Source: Asaia platycodi JCM 25414 (GTDB lineage: Bacteria > Pseudomonadota > Alphaproteobacteria > Acetobacterales > Acetobacteraceae). Taken from it: DNA of 64,000 bases. The notes under the pieces were generated by a model. It made no database searches. It was given only the letters and a program-made list of their open reading frames with translations, and was not told where the DNA came from. Where the stretch lies: contig NZ_BAKW01000001.1 in the NCBI RefSeq assembly GCF_000614545.1, positions 124,001 to 188,000 of the forward strand, given 5' to 3'. This document shows positions 9,241 to 19,736 of this stretch, one piece after another; position 1 is the first letter of the stretch; each line of letters opens with the position of its first letter. The translations under genes were made by a program, and so were the position numbers.

Positions 9241-11132
9241 ATGACGGCAGCACGCTCCTCCATGGCAGTTCTCTGCCTCGGTGTTTCGTTTATGGCCTTT
9301 CCCGGTTCGGGGAGGGCGCAGGAAGCGCGATCGGGGGGCAGCGTGATTGCCGCCGTGTCGGGTTATAATCCCGAACTGGTCAAGACGGCGCCCTTCTGGG
9401 GGCGGCGTCTCGTGGGCTATCTGCCGACACGCGACCATACGCCGCTGCGCTACAGCGTGCTTCTGCCGAGGGGCAAGGGGTCGTTTCCCGTCGTGATCAA
9501 TTATAGCGGCTACGATCCCGGCGGCGTAGGCAGCTCGGCCTATCTCAAGGGTGACACGGCTATGTCGGTCAGCCTCGACCGCGATCTGGTTGCACATGGC
9601 TATGCGGTGTTCGGGGTCAATGCCCGTGGAACCGGGTGTTCGGAGGGGCAATTCACCTTTCTGACGCCCAGCTATGGCCAGGATGGCTACGATATTGTCG
9701 AGTTTGCCGCCTCACAGCCCTGGTCCGACGGACATGTCGGCATGGCCAACTGGTCCTGGGCGGGTATGTCGCAAATCGCCACGGCCTCGACACGTCCGCC
9801 GCACCTGAAGGCCATCGCGCCGGGCATGGTGCTGGGCGATGCACGTCTCGATAGCTGGGCACCCGGCGGTGTGCCGAATATGCAGTTTCCGTCCGGTTGG
9901 CTGCTTTATCTGCAGTCGCGCTGGGACGCTTTAAAAGAAGGCGCACAGACAGAGCATGACCAGCGCTGTCTGGACAGGCTCGCGATCAATACGGAGGCAA
10001 ATCGCAGGGATAATCTGCGCGATCTCATTTTGCGCCATCCGCTGCGCGATGCTGAAATCGAGAAGCGTAATCTGGCGGCCAGAACCAGTCAGATCGCCGT
10101 GCCGGTTCTATCCATGGAAGCGTTTCAGGACGAGGCCGTGACCTCGCGTGAGGGCTATTATCAGGATACGCTGGCGCCGGAAAAAACCTGGCTGGTCCAG
10201 ACCAATGGCCAGCACGACGCCTATGAATCCCTGAAATACCGCGCGCTGCTGCTCGGGTTTTTCGATCGTTTCCTCAAGGGCCATCGAGCCGCTTTCAGCG
10301 ATCCGCCTCATGTGCGCGTCTGGCTGGAAAGCGGATCTCATGGCGAGGGGCATGAAAAGGTCGAGCAGATGGCGCCGCGTGTGACCCTGAGCGGGGCGAC
10401 CTATCCGATTGCCGCTACCCCCCATGTGTTCACGCTCGCCAGTAAGGGCGTGCTTGAGGACGGTATGACTTCCTCGACCGGATCGGACAGCTATGCTTAT
10501 CCGGTGCGCGGGCCGGATGTGGATGTCGATGCCGATCATTACGGCTGGGGTGCGCTGCCGGAGCATTGGCGCGAGGGCAGTCTCGCCTATACCTCGGCGC
10601 CGCTCGGCACAACCCTGGTGGCCTATGGGCCCGCCAGCGTCGATCTCTGGCTGTCATCCGACATGCCGGATACGGATGTCGAGGTGACACTGACGGAGTT
10701 GCGCCCGGACAATCAGGAGATGTTCGTCGAGCGTGGCTGGCTTCGTCTTTCCGACCGGGCACAGGACCCTGCGAGATCGACTGCACTGCGGCCGTTTCCG
10801 CTCGATCATATCGAGACCACGCAGAGCCTTGCCCCTGACGAGCCCGTTCTGGCGCGTGTTGAGCTGAGCAAGATGGGGCATGTCTTTCGCGCGGGTTCGC
10901 GTCTGCGCCTGTGGATCGATGCACCGGGTAATTTCGGTGGCTACGGGTTTTCGCCCTGGCTTCTGCCCGCCACAAATCGTCTCTGGCATGATGCAGGCCA
11001 TGTGTCCCGTCTGATTCTCGCACCGTGCCAGAAAAGGGCCGCGACGGTCTGGCGGTCTCTGCCATCCCCAAAACACTTGCGCCGTGCAATGACGTGCTCA
11101 TGCAGCCCTGTCGGCGCGATCCGTTGCAGTGA
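9241..11132 (+). CDS. CocE/NonD-family hydrolase, exported; frame broken near 11030
   Basis: Alpha/beta hydrolase of the CocE/X-Pro dipeptidyl-peptidase S15 family. A short signal peptide (SSMAVLCLGVSFMAFPGSGRA) precedes the catalytic domain: VVINYSGYDPGG, GVNARGTGCSEG and the nucleophile region GMANWSWAGMSQ, where S15 enzymes usually have GxSYxG, so the elbow is unusual. A C-terminal jelly-roll follows (ASVDLWLSSDMPDTDVEV, LWIDAPGNFGGYGF). Near 11030 one C seems missing; the shifted frame ends with the family-typical tail AIPKTLAPCNDV and PCRRDPLQ and stops at 11132, whereas the unshifted frame runs to 11166 without homology. It likely acts with the preceding lipase. Substrate (ester, amide or proline peptide) cannot be told. 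Confidence 0.83.
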
Positions 11133-11162
11133 CCATCGTTTTTTCCTTCAAGGTGATCTGAC

Positions 11163-11729
11163 ATGAAGACCCTGAAAAACACTCTTTTTGCGCTTTCCTG
11201 CCTCGTGGCATCGGGCGCGGCCCATGCCGCAACGGAGGCGCCCTTCAACGGCAAGGTTTATGATCCGGTCAAGACCGAGCTGGTTCTCAATCTCGTCGTG
11301 ACCTGCACTGACCCAGTAAGACCTGGCCCTGAAGGTGCCAGCAAGGATGGCGAACGCACCGAAATCTGGCCGATTATCGGCGGGCGCTTCGACGGGCCGG
11401 GCATCCATGGCACGGTAGAGGCTGGCGGTGCCGATCTGCCCGTTTCGCGCCCCGATGGCGTTGAGGTGGTTGATGCGTTCTACCGCCTCAAGACCGATGA
11501 CGGTCAGATTATAGTCATTCACAACAAGGGCCTCGCTTACCCTGTCGATGGGGGCAAGGATTACAAATATCGCCTGAGCCCGGAGTTCATCGCGCCCAAG
11601 GGTAAATATGACTGGTTGAATAAAAGCATTTTTGTTGCCACTCTGGTCTATCCCGTTCCCAAAGGGATGGAGCTCGCCAAAGGCCCTCATCAGAACGACC
11701 GGTTGATTCAGGTGCTCCGACTTAACTGA
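11163..11729 (+). CDS. Exported DUF3237-domain protein
   Basis: Protein of 188 residues with a clear signal peptide (NTLFALSCLVASGAAHA) and one DUF3237 domain: EIWPIIGGRFDGPGIHGTV, then DAFYRLKTDDGQIIVIHNKG. The family is a small beta-barrel of unknown biochemical role, often near catabolic esterases or dehydrogenases. It starts about 30 bases after the CocE-type hydrolase, so it is probably the fourth gene of this operon and works in the periplasm with it. Confidence 0.82.
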   Translation: MKTLKNTLFALSCLVASGAAHAATEAPFNGKVYDPVKTELVLNLVVTCTDPVRPGPEGASKDGERTEIWPIIGGRFDGPGIHGTVEAGGADLPVSRPDGVEVVDAFYRLKTDDGQIIVIHNKGLAYPVDGGKDYKYRLSPEFIAPKGKYDWLNKSIFVATLVYPVPKGMELAKGPHQNDRLIQVLRLN

Positions 11730-11758
11730 TACTTTCTCCGGGATCTGGTTTACGCGAA

Positions 11759-12349
11759 ATGTCCTTGAACGAATCTGTCGTTATGACGTCGAACATCGAT
11801 CGTACCCTGGGCAACACCATACGCGAGAGAAGAAAGCAGAACGGGTATCTGCTCAAGGATGTGGCCTCGCGCGTCGGAATCTCGCTCAGTCATCTGAGCC
11901 AGATCGAGCGCGGCGCGTCATCGCCGAGCATCCGCGATCTGATGAAGATTTCGGATGTTCTCGAACTCGATATGTCGACTTTCTTCGGCTCGATAAGAGG
12001 TCAGTCCCTCGATAATCCAGCCTTTTACACGCGCATCGAAGATCATGGTCTCCTCAGCTTCGGCGAGGGGATCACCAAGGTGATGCTCAATTCGCAGAGC
12101 CCCGATCTGCTGCGTACCTATCTCATGATCATTGAGCCGAACGGCCATTCGGGTTCCAAAATCCTGACCCATAGCGGTTTTGAGTCTGGTCTCGTCCTGC
12201 AGGGCTGCCTGCATTTGCAGGTGGGCGGTCAGGACTGCATTTTACGCGAGGGAGATTCCTTCTCTTTCCCGAGCGAGACACCGCATCGCTATAGCAATGG
12301 CTCGCAGCAGGTTACGCGCGTCGTCTGGGCGAATGTCGATACGCCCTGA
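11759..12349 (+). CDS. XRE-family regulator with C-terminal cupin (PuuR-like)
   Basis: Transcription factor of 196 residues. N-terminal helix-turn-helix: TLGNTIRERRKQNGYLLKDVA, with recognition region GISLSHLSQIERGASSPS, followed by a cupin effector domain (SGFESGLVLQGCLHLQVGG; EGDSFSFPSETPHRYSN). Such proteins typically sense a small metabolite in the cupin and control a neighbouring catabolic operon. It follows the DUF3237 gene by about 30 bases in the same direction, so it probably controls the receptor-lipase-CocE operon. The start may be 11759 or the internal ATG at 11783. Effector unknown. Confidence 0.85.
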   Translation: MSLNESVVMTSNIDRTLGNTIRERRKQNGYLLKDVASRVGISLSHLSQIERGASSPSIRDLMKISDVLELDMSTFFGSIRGQSLDNPAFYTRIEDHGLLSFGEGITKVMLNSQSPDLLRTYLMIIEPNGHSGSKILTHSGFESGLVLQGCLHLQVGGQDCILREGDSFSFPSETPHRYSNGSQQVTRVVWANVDTP

Positions 12350-12549
12350 GTGGTTTGAGTGCCTGCTTCAGGGCGGCGGTCATGCAGGCAAGGCTCAAGG
12401 GACGCGTGTAGAAAAGAGCGTTATCGCTCTATGCGCATCCTTTGCGCCTCTACCTCTCTGGCGAGCGGTGCAAAGGATTGCTGTCGTAAACGATCGGGCC
12501 TGAGCGCGGCTCGCGGAATTTCCCGAAGCCCAGGCTCAGACGCGGAAGC

Positions 12550-13791
12550 TCAGGGTTTGAATTTCTTCGGATCGACCGATGCATTTACCCCACCGAAATG
12601 ATGCAGCATCCACGAAGAGAGCGCCGCGAGTTCTTCCGACGTATAGGCTGAGGTGAATTTCTGCATCGTCATCGTGCCGTGGACTGTCTGCAAGGAGGTA
12701 CCCTCCCTGAGCACGGCGACCAGATTGGTGGCCGACGGGTCGTTCAGTGAATGGCTGCCGCCCAGAGCGGCCCAGTCCAATTGACGGCCCGATCCGTCTT
12801 CCAGATGACACCCGGCACAGGCCTGTTGAAACACATGTCTGCCCGCAGAAGGACCGTCATTTTTTGCAATCAGTCCAGAATTGCGCGGCGGGCCATCGGG
12901 CTGCGCCGGAACGCTGCGCAGATAGACGACCATCGCGCGGATATCATTGGCTGGTAGCTGGCTCAGACTGTGCTCTATGGCTTCTGCCATGGGGCCGGAG
13001 GCCGGGCCGTGGCCTTTGGCGTGACCTGTCGCGAGATAGCTGAAGAGGTCCGCATCGCTCCAGGCGCCCAGACCGTGCGCCTTGTCCGGGGTCAGATTAT
13101 AGGCGGTCCACCCCACCTGCACCGCGCCTGCGTAGGCGCGGCTGCTGAGGCCGAACATGAAGTTGCGTGGCGTATGGCACTGGCCGCAATGGCCCAGCGC
13201 CTCGGTGAGATAGGCGCCGCGATTCCACTCCGCAGAACGTGCCGTATCAGGGGCCATGCGTCGGTTGGGATTGTTGAACCAGTTCCAGAAAATCATGGTC
13301 CAGCGCTGGTTGAACGGAAAAGAGAGGCCGTTCTTCGGGGCTTCGGCGCGAATGGCGGGCAGGGTGAACAGATAGGCCTTGATGGCCAGCGCATCGTCAT
13401 CGCTGAGCAGGGTGTAGGAGGTGTATGGCATGACCGGATAGAGGTGCTTGCCCCCCAGACCGACGCCTTTGCGCAGCATTTTCAACCAGGCCGCGTCGGT
13501 ATAGGCACCGATGCCCGTTTCGCGGTCGGGCGTGATATTGACCGCATGGATCGTGCCGAAAGGCAGGGTGAATACGCGTCCACCTGTCAGGGCGCGACCG
13601 TCCTGAGAGAGATGGCAGGCCGCGCAATCTGCCGCGACGAAAAGGGCCCGGCCGCGTGTGACCTGAGTGGCTTCACCGTTGGGGAGTGCTGTCTGTTGCA
13701 TCGGGGCTTCCTGAGCGGATGCCGAATTACCGTAAAACGCACAGGCCAGCGTCATGAGGGCCGTGGCGGAGAAGGCGAGGGCGCGTTTCAT
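12550..13791 (-). CDS. aldF: Triheme cytochrome c subunit of membrane aldehyde dehydrogenase (AldF-like)
   Basis: Periplasmic electron-transfer subunit. Signal peptide [21 protein letters not shown], then three c-type heme sites: CAACH (56-60), CGQCH (202-206) and CAGCH (325-329). This three-heme layout and 413-residue length match cytochrome subunits of acetic-acid-bacterial alcohol and aldehyde dehydrogenases, which pass electrons to ubiquinone. Its start overlaps the stop of the molybdenum subunit by 4 bases, and the 2Fe-2S subunit precedes that, giving the aldG-aldH-aldF order of a three-component enzyme. An isoquinoline 1-oxidoreductase-type enzyme with the same architecture is an alternative. 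Confidence 0.88.
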   Translation of the reverse strand: MKRALAFSATALMTLACAFYGNSASAQEAPMQQTALPNGEATQVTRGRALFVAADCAACHLSQDGRALTGGRVFTLPFGTIHAVNITPDRETGIGAYTDAAWLKMLRKGVGLGGKHLYPVMPYTSYTLLSDDDALAIKAYLFTLPAIRAEAPKNGLSFPFNQRWTMIFWNWFNNPNRRMAPDTARSAEWNRGAYLTEALGHCGQCHTPRNFMFGLSSRAYAGAVQVGWTAYNLTPDKAHGLGAWSDADLFSYLATGHAKGHGPASGPMAEAIEHSLSQLPANDIRAMVVYLRSVPAQPDGPPRNSGLIAKNDGPSAGRHVFQQACAGCHLEDGSGRQLDWAALGGSHSLNDPSATNLVAVLREGTSLQTVHGTMTMQKFTSAYTSEELAALSSWMLHHFGGVNASVDPKKFKP

Positions 13792-15969
13792 GCGCGTTTC
13801 TCCCCGTTTGCTGCGGCGCTCATCTGCGGCACGAAGGGAATGCGTCTCAGGCGCTTTCCACTTGCCGCGAAAATGGCATTGGCCAGGGCAGGGGCGGCTG
13901 CCACGGTGCCGACCTCGCCGATACCCCCTATTTCTGCTGTCGGGTCGCAGACGAGATGCACACGGATATCGGGCGCTTCATTGAGGCGCATCATGCGATA
14001 ATCATGAAAATTGCTCTGCTCTGCCTGACCGTCGAGGAAGGTGATTTCATTATAAAGCGCCATGGTCAGGCCGAAAATCAGCCCGCCCTGGATCTGCGCA
14101 CGCACCGCGTCGGGAAACACGACAGGCCCGCAATCCACGGCGGTATCGGCCCGCACGAGATGGATCTGGCCGTTTTCTTCCACCCTGACTTCCAGCACGG
14201 TCGCGGCCCAGCTCTGGAAGGAATAATGCAGGGCGATACCGAGCCCGTGCCCCTTGGGAAGCTGACGCCCCCAGCCGGCCTGTTTGGCGGCTTCATCGAG
14301 AACCTTGAGCCCTCTTGGTGAGGCCCCCAGATGCTTGCGACGGAAAGCGAGCGGATCGGCTCCGGCGGCATGGGCAAGTTCGTCGATCATGCCTTCGACG
14401 ACAAAAACATTATGGGTCGGGCCGACGCCACGCCACCACAAGGTTACCAGCCCCTCGGGCTCGCATTGTACCGCCTCGTTGCGTTGTGCGGGAATGGCAT
14501 AGGGTGTTTCGGTAGCGCCTTCGACAGCGTCCGAATCGAGGCCGTTCTGCAGTCCTTCGGGCGCCCAGCGTGCCAGAACGAACGACCCGGTCGTGCGATG
14601 ATGCCAGGCTTTGATCATGCCCTTGTCGTCGAGCCCGGCTGTGATGCGATCGTAATAGAAGGGGCGGAACTGGTCCTGACGGATATCTTCCTCACGCGTC
14701 CAGAACAGTTTGACCGGATAGGGCACCTGCTTCGCCAGACGGGCGGCCTGACCGATGGAGTTCGAATCAAGCCTGCGCCCAAAGCCTCCGCCGATCAGGT
14801 GGTTATGCACGGTGATACGTTCTGGCGGCAGGCCGGTGGCGTCGGCCACTTCCTGACGGGCACGCAGGGCACTTGCGTGCCAACCCAGACATCGGCGGAG
14901 TCAGGGCGGATATGCAGCGTGGTGTTGATGGGCTCCAGCGCGGCATGGGCCAGAAACGGCAATTCGTACACCGCCTCAATGCGGCTAGAGGCGCTGACGA
15001 GAGCAGAATCGACATCGCCGGTCTTCTTCGCCACGAGTCCGGTCGTTTCCGAAGCCTTTTTCAGCGCCTCAAGTAGTGAAGCGCTCGACATTCCGGCATG
15101 GGGGCCGAGATCCCATTGCGGGTTGGCTGCCTTCATTCCCGAGATGGCGGCCCAGCTATGCGCGCCGATAACGGCCAGCGCATCGGGCAGGGTGACGATA
15201 TCGATCACACCAGGAATTTTCAGCGCAGCCTTACGGTCGAAGCCTTTCAGCTTGCCCCCCTTGACCGGGCAGGCCATGATCCGCCCGATTTTCATGCCGT
15301 CGAGAAGCACATCCATGCCGAAGACAGCACTGCCATTGCTTTTGGCATGGGTGTCCATGCGTTGCGGGCTGGTGCCGATCAGACGGAACTGGGCAGGGTC
15401 TTTCAACGGGATGGGATCAGGGACGGGCTGTCGGGCGGCGTCTTCGGCAAGGGCGCCGTAAGACAGGCTGCGTCCCGATGCGGCGTGAGACACCATGCCA
15501 TCTTTTGCGACACAGCTTTCGGCTGGCACCGACCAGCGCGCGGCTGCGGCGCGCAGAAGCATGATCCGTGCCGCGGCACCCGCCTGACGCAGCGGAATCC
15601 AGCTATCGCGGGTTGAAGCCGAGCCGCCCGTCACCTCTTCACCGGCAGCCTTGTCGATAAACCGCGCATCGGCGGGTGCCGCCTTCAGGGCGATCTTGTC
15701 GAGCGGGACTTCAAGCTCTTCGGCGATCAGCATGGCGATGCCGGTATAAATGCCCTGACCCATTTCGGCGTGGCGCATGATGAAGGTAATGGCGCCTTCG
15801 CGATCGATGCGGATGAACGCGTTCGGCGTAAAGACACCACTGGCCTCCGCACGCGCGCGGGCAGGCCGGGGATAAGGCCTGACAGCATCAGCCCGCCACC
15901 CGTAGCGAGGGCCGCGCGCAAAATGGCACGTCTGTTGAGCACAGGGCCGATCTGGTGGGGTTTACGCAT
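13788..15969 (-). CDS. aldH: Molybdopterin-binding large subunit of aldehyde dehydrogenase (AldH/IorB family), frame broken twice
   Basis: Catalytic subunit of a xanthine-oxidase-family enzyme, expected to oxidise aldehydes to acids in the periplasm. The start at 15969 overlaps the 2Fe-2S gene stop. An arginine-containing leader ([15 protein letters not shown]) suggests Tat export of the folded enzyme. Motifs include [13 protein letters not shown] (Moco binding), [24 protein letters not shown] and [18 protein letters not shown] with the catalytic glutamate. Breaks near 15858 (after PGLPAR) and 14865 (after DVWVGTQ) split it into three frames; repaired length is about 727 residues, normal for IorB/AldH. 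XdhC and MocA-like proteins at 3.8-5.3 kb are candidate maturases. Substrate is inferred from gene order. Confidence 0.85.
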
Positions 15970-16417
15970 TACTGGCGGCCTTATGAATGGCGGCGCGTAT
16001 GCGCACATAGGTGCCGCACCGGCAGATATTGCCCGACATGGCGTCGTCAATATCGTCATCGTTCGGTGCGGGCGTGGTCTGAAGCAGGGCGGTCGCCGCC
16101 ATGATCTGGCCCGATTGGCAATAGCCGCACTGGATGACCTGCTCGTGCAGCCAGGCTTCCTGCACGCGCTGTCCGAGCGCGGTCTGCCCTATGGCCTCAA
16201 TGGTGGTGACAGGCCGGTCGCCGATGAGAGAAACCGGCAGCTGACAGGCGCGCGCAGGTTGCCCTGCCACATGCACGGTACAGGCGCCGCATTGCGCGAT
16301 GCCGCAGCCATATTTCGTGCCGGTCAGTCCCAGAATGTCACGCAGCACCCATAAAAGGGGCATGTCATCCGGAACATCCACGTCATGCGACTCCCCGTTA
16401 ATAAGAATCGTTCTCAT
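15962..16417 (-). CDS. aldG: 2Fe-2S small subunit of aldehyde dehydrogenase (AldG/IorA-like)
   Basis: Electron-transfer subunit linking the Mo site to the cytochrome subunit. The start MRTILINGE at 16417 fits the family; an upstream in-frame ATG (16489) adds a basic unrelated extension. Plant-type 2Fe-2S cluster: Cys38, 43, 46 and 58 ([19 protein letters not shown]). Second cluster: Cys97, 100, 132 and 134 ([15 protein letters not shown]). At 151 residues it is normal. First gene of the minus-strand ald operon; the roughly 170-base gap to the divergent petA should hold both promoters. Confidence 0.9.
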   Translation of the reverse strand: MRTILINGESHDVDVPDDMPLLWVLRDILGLTGTKYGCGIAQCGACTVHVAGQPARACQLPVSLIGDRPVTTIEAIGQTALGQRVQEAWLHEQVIQCGYCQSGQIMAATALLQTTPAPNDDDIDDAMSGNICRCGTYVRIRAAIHKAASNA

Positions 16418-16584
16418 GTCGTTGTGATCCTTCAGTTTTTTCTGGCGCCGTCCTTTACGGAGGATCGCCAGTGTCGCGACGGATTGCAAGTCTGCTCTTC
16501 TATTTGGGCTCCGGAAGTTGTTTTGATGTTGACACGTTTTTGTGGCCCCCGGATGATCATTTCATCCTATTTAAGCAGGACTTC

Positions 16585-17241
16585 ATGACTCAGGACGCAG
16601 ACCGCCCCACTTCCTCTTCCTCCTGTCCGCTACCCGGGGGAGGGACGAGGCGCCGCGATGTGCTGTCGACCGTGATTGTCGGGGCTGGCTGTGTTGGCGC
16701 CTGCGCTTTGGCCTATCCTTTTCTAGACAGTCTGAACGGCACGAAAAATACGACTCTTGGCGAAGATGATTCGATCGATATCGATATTGCCGCGCTTCGT
16801 CCTGGCCAGCAGCTTGTCGTGACATGGCGCGGCTGGCCTGTATTTATACAGAGGCGCACGCCGGAGATGCTGGCGTCGTTGAAAGCGACTGAGATCGTGC
16901 AGCATTTGCGCGACCCCGACTCGAAAATTCTGCAACAGCCGAAAGATGCCACGAACTGGCATCGCTCTGTCGTGCCGGAAATCGGCGTGCTGATAGGTAT
17001 CTGCACCCATCTGGGTTGTGTGCCCTCCTACGCCACACCTTCTGCCAACGATAAAGCGGCAAAATATTCCTGCCCGTGCCATGGCTCGCAATTCGATGCG
17101 GCGGGTCGTGTGTATAAAGAGGCCCCCGCGCCCTATAATCTTCCCGTGCCGCCTGTCACCATGCTTTCTGCCACGCAAGTGCGTATCGGGCAGAGCAAGG
17201 GCGATCCGGCATTTTCAATCGCCTCCATCCAGCAGATCTGA
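16585..17241 (+). CDS. petA: Rieske iron-sulfur subunit of cytochrome bc1
   Basis: Ubiquinol-cytochrome c reductase iron-sulfur protein. AGCAGGA just before ATG 16585 sets the start. N-terminal TRRRDVLSTV plus a hydrophobic segment (IVGAGCVGACALAYPF) is the uncleaved Tat anchor. Cluster motifs CTHLGC (Cys140, His142, Cys145) and CPCHGS (Cys163, Cys165, His166) are intact, with the two disulfide cysteines in place. First gene of a tight petABC operon that ends in a MauD-like gene and lies between aldFGH and the amine dehydrogenase operon. Confidence 0.95.
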   Translation: MTQDADRPTSSSSCPLPGGGTRRRDVLSTVIVGAGCVGACALAYPFLDSLNGTKNTTLGEDDSIDIDIAALRPGQQLVVTWRGWPVFIQRRTPEMLASLKATEIVQHLRDPDSKILQQPKDATNWHRSVVPEIGVLIGICTHLGCVPSYATPSANDKAAKYSCPCHGSQFDAAGRVYKEAPAPYNLPVPPVTMLSATQVRIGQSKGDPAFSIASIQQI

Positions 17242-17250
17242 GCGGCGACC

Positions 17251-18445
17251 ATGAGTAAACCTGACATCACGCCAAGCGGCTGGCTCGAAACGCGCCTGCC
17301 ATCGTCTCGGCCTTCCGGCGCGAATATGTCGATTTCGCCATGCCGCGCAATCTGACCTATCTCTGGAATTTCGGGGCATTCGCGACAATTGCGCTCGCCC
17401 TTCTGATCGTGAGCGGGATTTTTCTCGCGCTCAATTACACGCCGAGCGTCGCCGAAGCTTTAACAGCATCGAGATGATCGATCGTCACGTGTCATCGGGC
17501 TGGCTCGTGCGCGCCATTCATATGGGTGGTGTGTCGATGCTTTTTGTGGCGCTTTATGTGCATATGGCGCGCAGCCTTTATTACGGCTCCTACAAGGCGC
17601 CACGCGAATTGCTCTGGCTCACGGGGCTCGGTCTGTTCATTCTGGTCATGATCGCGGCTTTTGCGGGGTATATCCTGCCCTGGGGTCAGATGTCCTATTG
17701 GGGCGCGACGGTCGTCATCAATGCCATGAACGCCGTGCCTCTGATCGGCTGCTCTGGCCTCATGGCTGCTGGGGGGTGAAGGGCTGGGCTCTGTTGCCTT
17801 GCATCGGATCTATGTCCTGCATTTCGTGACAGGTTTTTCGATTGTTGGGGTCATTGTGCTGCATGTGGCCGCGCTGCACGTGGTGGGGTCCAACAACCCG
17901 ACCGGCGTTGAGCGAAAGTATCTGACGATGTGGTGCCTTTTCATCCTTACTACACCACCAAGGACGGTCTCGGTCTGTGCCTGTTTCTGATGGTCTATGC
18001 AGCGTTGATTTTCTTCGCGCCTGATCTCCTGACGCTCGCCAATAACTACGCCATGGCCAATCCGCTGGTGACACCGGGTGACATCACGCCGGAATGGTAT
18101 TTCGCCCCTTTCTACGCCATTTTGCGTGCTGTTCCGTCCAAGCTGGGCGGGCTCGTTCTGTCTGCGGGCAGTCTGGCCGTGCTGTTTGCCGTTCCCTGGC
18201 TCGATCGCTCTCCCGTAAAATCGGCGCGTTATCGCCCGGTGCTCCGCTGGGCGCTTCTGGGTCTGTTTCTGGCCTTCATCGCGCTCGGTGTCGCGGGAAT
18301 GCACAAGCCGACCGGGCTCTGGCTCGCCATCAGCCGCGTCAGCGTGACGTATTACTACGCGTATTTCCTGGTCCTGCTCCCGTTTCTGCCCAGAATAGAG
18401 GTCACACGGCCCTTGCCTGCTTCCTTGCGGGGAGAGAGCGTATGA
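17251..18445 (+). CDS. petB: Cytochrome b subunit of bc1 complex, frame broken four times
   Basis: Membrane diheme cytochrome b. Recognisable pieces in order: [49 protein letters not shown] (heme histidine), [12 protein letters not shown] (Qo site), [22 protein letters not shown], and [19 protein letters not shown] containing the PEWY Qo motif, then C-terminal helices. Breaks near 17300, 17460, 17755 and 17935 move the frame; three of four fit a single missing base. No domain is lost, so the gene is probably functional and the breaks technical. It starts 10 bases after petA and overlaps petC by ATGA. Confidence 0.88.
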
Positions 18446-19136
18446 AGCGGTATCTTCTTGTCGCGCTCATGGTGCTGCCTTTGACGGCGCAGGCTTCAAC
18501 GCCCGAGCAACGTGGCTTTCAGGTCTATCGTCAGGTCTGTGCCACCTGCCACAGCCTCAACCAGGTGCGTTTTGCCGATCTTTCCGGCATCGGCCTCGCC
18601 GTTCCCGATATCAAGGCCTATGCGGCGTCTCGTCAGGTGCCCGATGGTCTGGATGACGATGGCGACCCCAAGACGCGCGCGGCGCATCTTTCAGACCCCA
18701 TCGGCTCACCCTATCCGAACGAGGCCATGGCGCGTCTGGCCAATCATGGCGACGTGCCGCCCGATTTCTCGCGCCTGGCCATGACCGAAGAAGGGGGCGC
18801 CAAACGGATCGAGACGATCCTGCGCTCCTACGCGCCAAGCCTGCCGACGTCGTTCTCGGGCCGGGCTCCTATTACAATACCGCTTTCGCCCAGAACCATA
18901 TCGGCATGCCGCCACCGCTTCATGACGGGCAGCTGATCTATGCCGATGGAACGAAAGCCACGATCCCTCAGATGGCGCAGGATGTAGGGACGTTTCTCGA
19001 TTGGGTGGCGCATCCGCATCGCGTAGCGCGCACGCATACCGGCCTGGCTGTTCTGATCTATCTGGCGGGGCTTACCACTCTTCTGGCCCTGCTCAAGCGT
19101 CGCGTCTGGAAGCGCGTCAAGGAGACCCGTCAATGA
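18442..19136 (+). CDS. petC: Cytochrome c1 subunit of bc1 complex, frame broken near 18840
   Basis: Membrane-anchored cytochrome c1. Signal peptide YLLVALMVLPLTAQA, heme site CATCH, then NEAMARLANHGDVPPDFS and, in the second frame, SYYNTAFAQNHIGMPPPLHD supplying the axial methionine. A C-terminal transmembrane helix (TGLAVLIYLAGLTTLLALL) and basic tail close the protein. The break near 18840 fits one A lost from AAA (SYAP then KPADVVLGPG). The start overlaps the petB stop; the stop overlaps the following MauD-like start. Confidence 0.92.
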
Positions 19137-19736
19137 GCGACACGACAACGCTGCTTTACGCGCAATCCGTCATCTGGTTGGTCATTTTCGGCCTTTGTGC
19201 GGTGATCGCGCTGATGTTCAGACGCGTGAGAGGCTTTTATCGCCGTATCGCGCCCCTTGGGGCTCTGGCGCCAACAGTGGCGACCATTGAGCATCTGCCG
19301 ACGACACACTTGCGCAGCCTTTCGGGCGGTGAGGTGACGGCAGGGGGGAGTCGGGAAGACGGGCGGCCGCAGCTTCTGGTTTTCGTTTCCGGCTCCTGCC
19401 CCGTTTCGCGCAAGATGGTACCGATCATCAATGATTTCGCTCGGCGTGAGGGCCTGTCGCTGCTGTATTGCGGTGATGAAAGCGATGAGGCGCAGAGACG
19501 TACAATCGCCACGCTTGGTCTTTCCGACAACATTTTCGTCAATGATTCTGCGATCGGTCGTCTGCTCGGCGTGGATCGTGTGCCTTTTGCCGTGCTGCTC
19601 GACCCCATGGGCGCAGTTCAGGCACGCGCTGGTGAATAATCTGGAGCATCTGGAAAGCCTGCTCGGCGTGCAGGAAACAGGATATCGCTCTTTGCAGGGC
19701 TTCATGACGGCAAACCCGCAGGCGCTGACAGGCTGA
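19133..19736 (+). CDS. MauD-like thioredoxin-fold protein appended to the bc1 operon, frame broken near 19625
   Basis: About 200 residues: one N-terminal transmembrane helix (SVIWLVIFGLCAVIALMF), a MauD-like spacer (GFYRRIAPLGALAPTV) and a thioredoxin-fold domain with LLVFVSGSCPVSRKMVP. MauD proteins normally carry CPxC; here the second cysteine is serine (CPVS), so ordinary disulfide exchange is unlikely. The tail continues in another frame as NNLEHLESLLGVQE and stops at 19736. It is translationally coupled to petC. A true MauD with CPVC lies at 21.7-22.3 kb, so this is a diverged paralogue. Its place after bc1 suggests a link between this complex and the amine dehydrogenase. Confidence 0.78.

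Noticed and set aside
17251..18445. Cytochrome b as a decayed pseudogene
   Set aside because: Four breaks, but every helix and the PEWY motif are present and the flanking petA and petC are coupled to it; an indel artefact is simpler.
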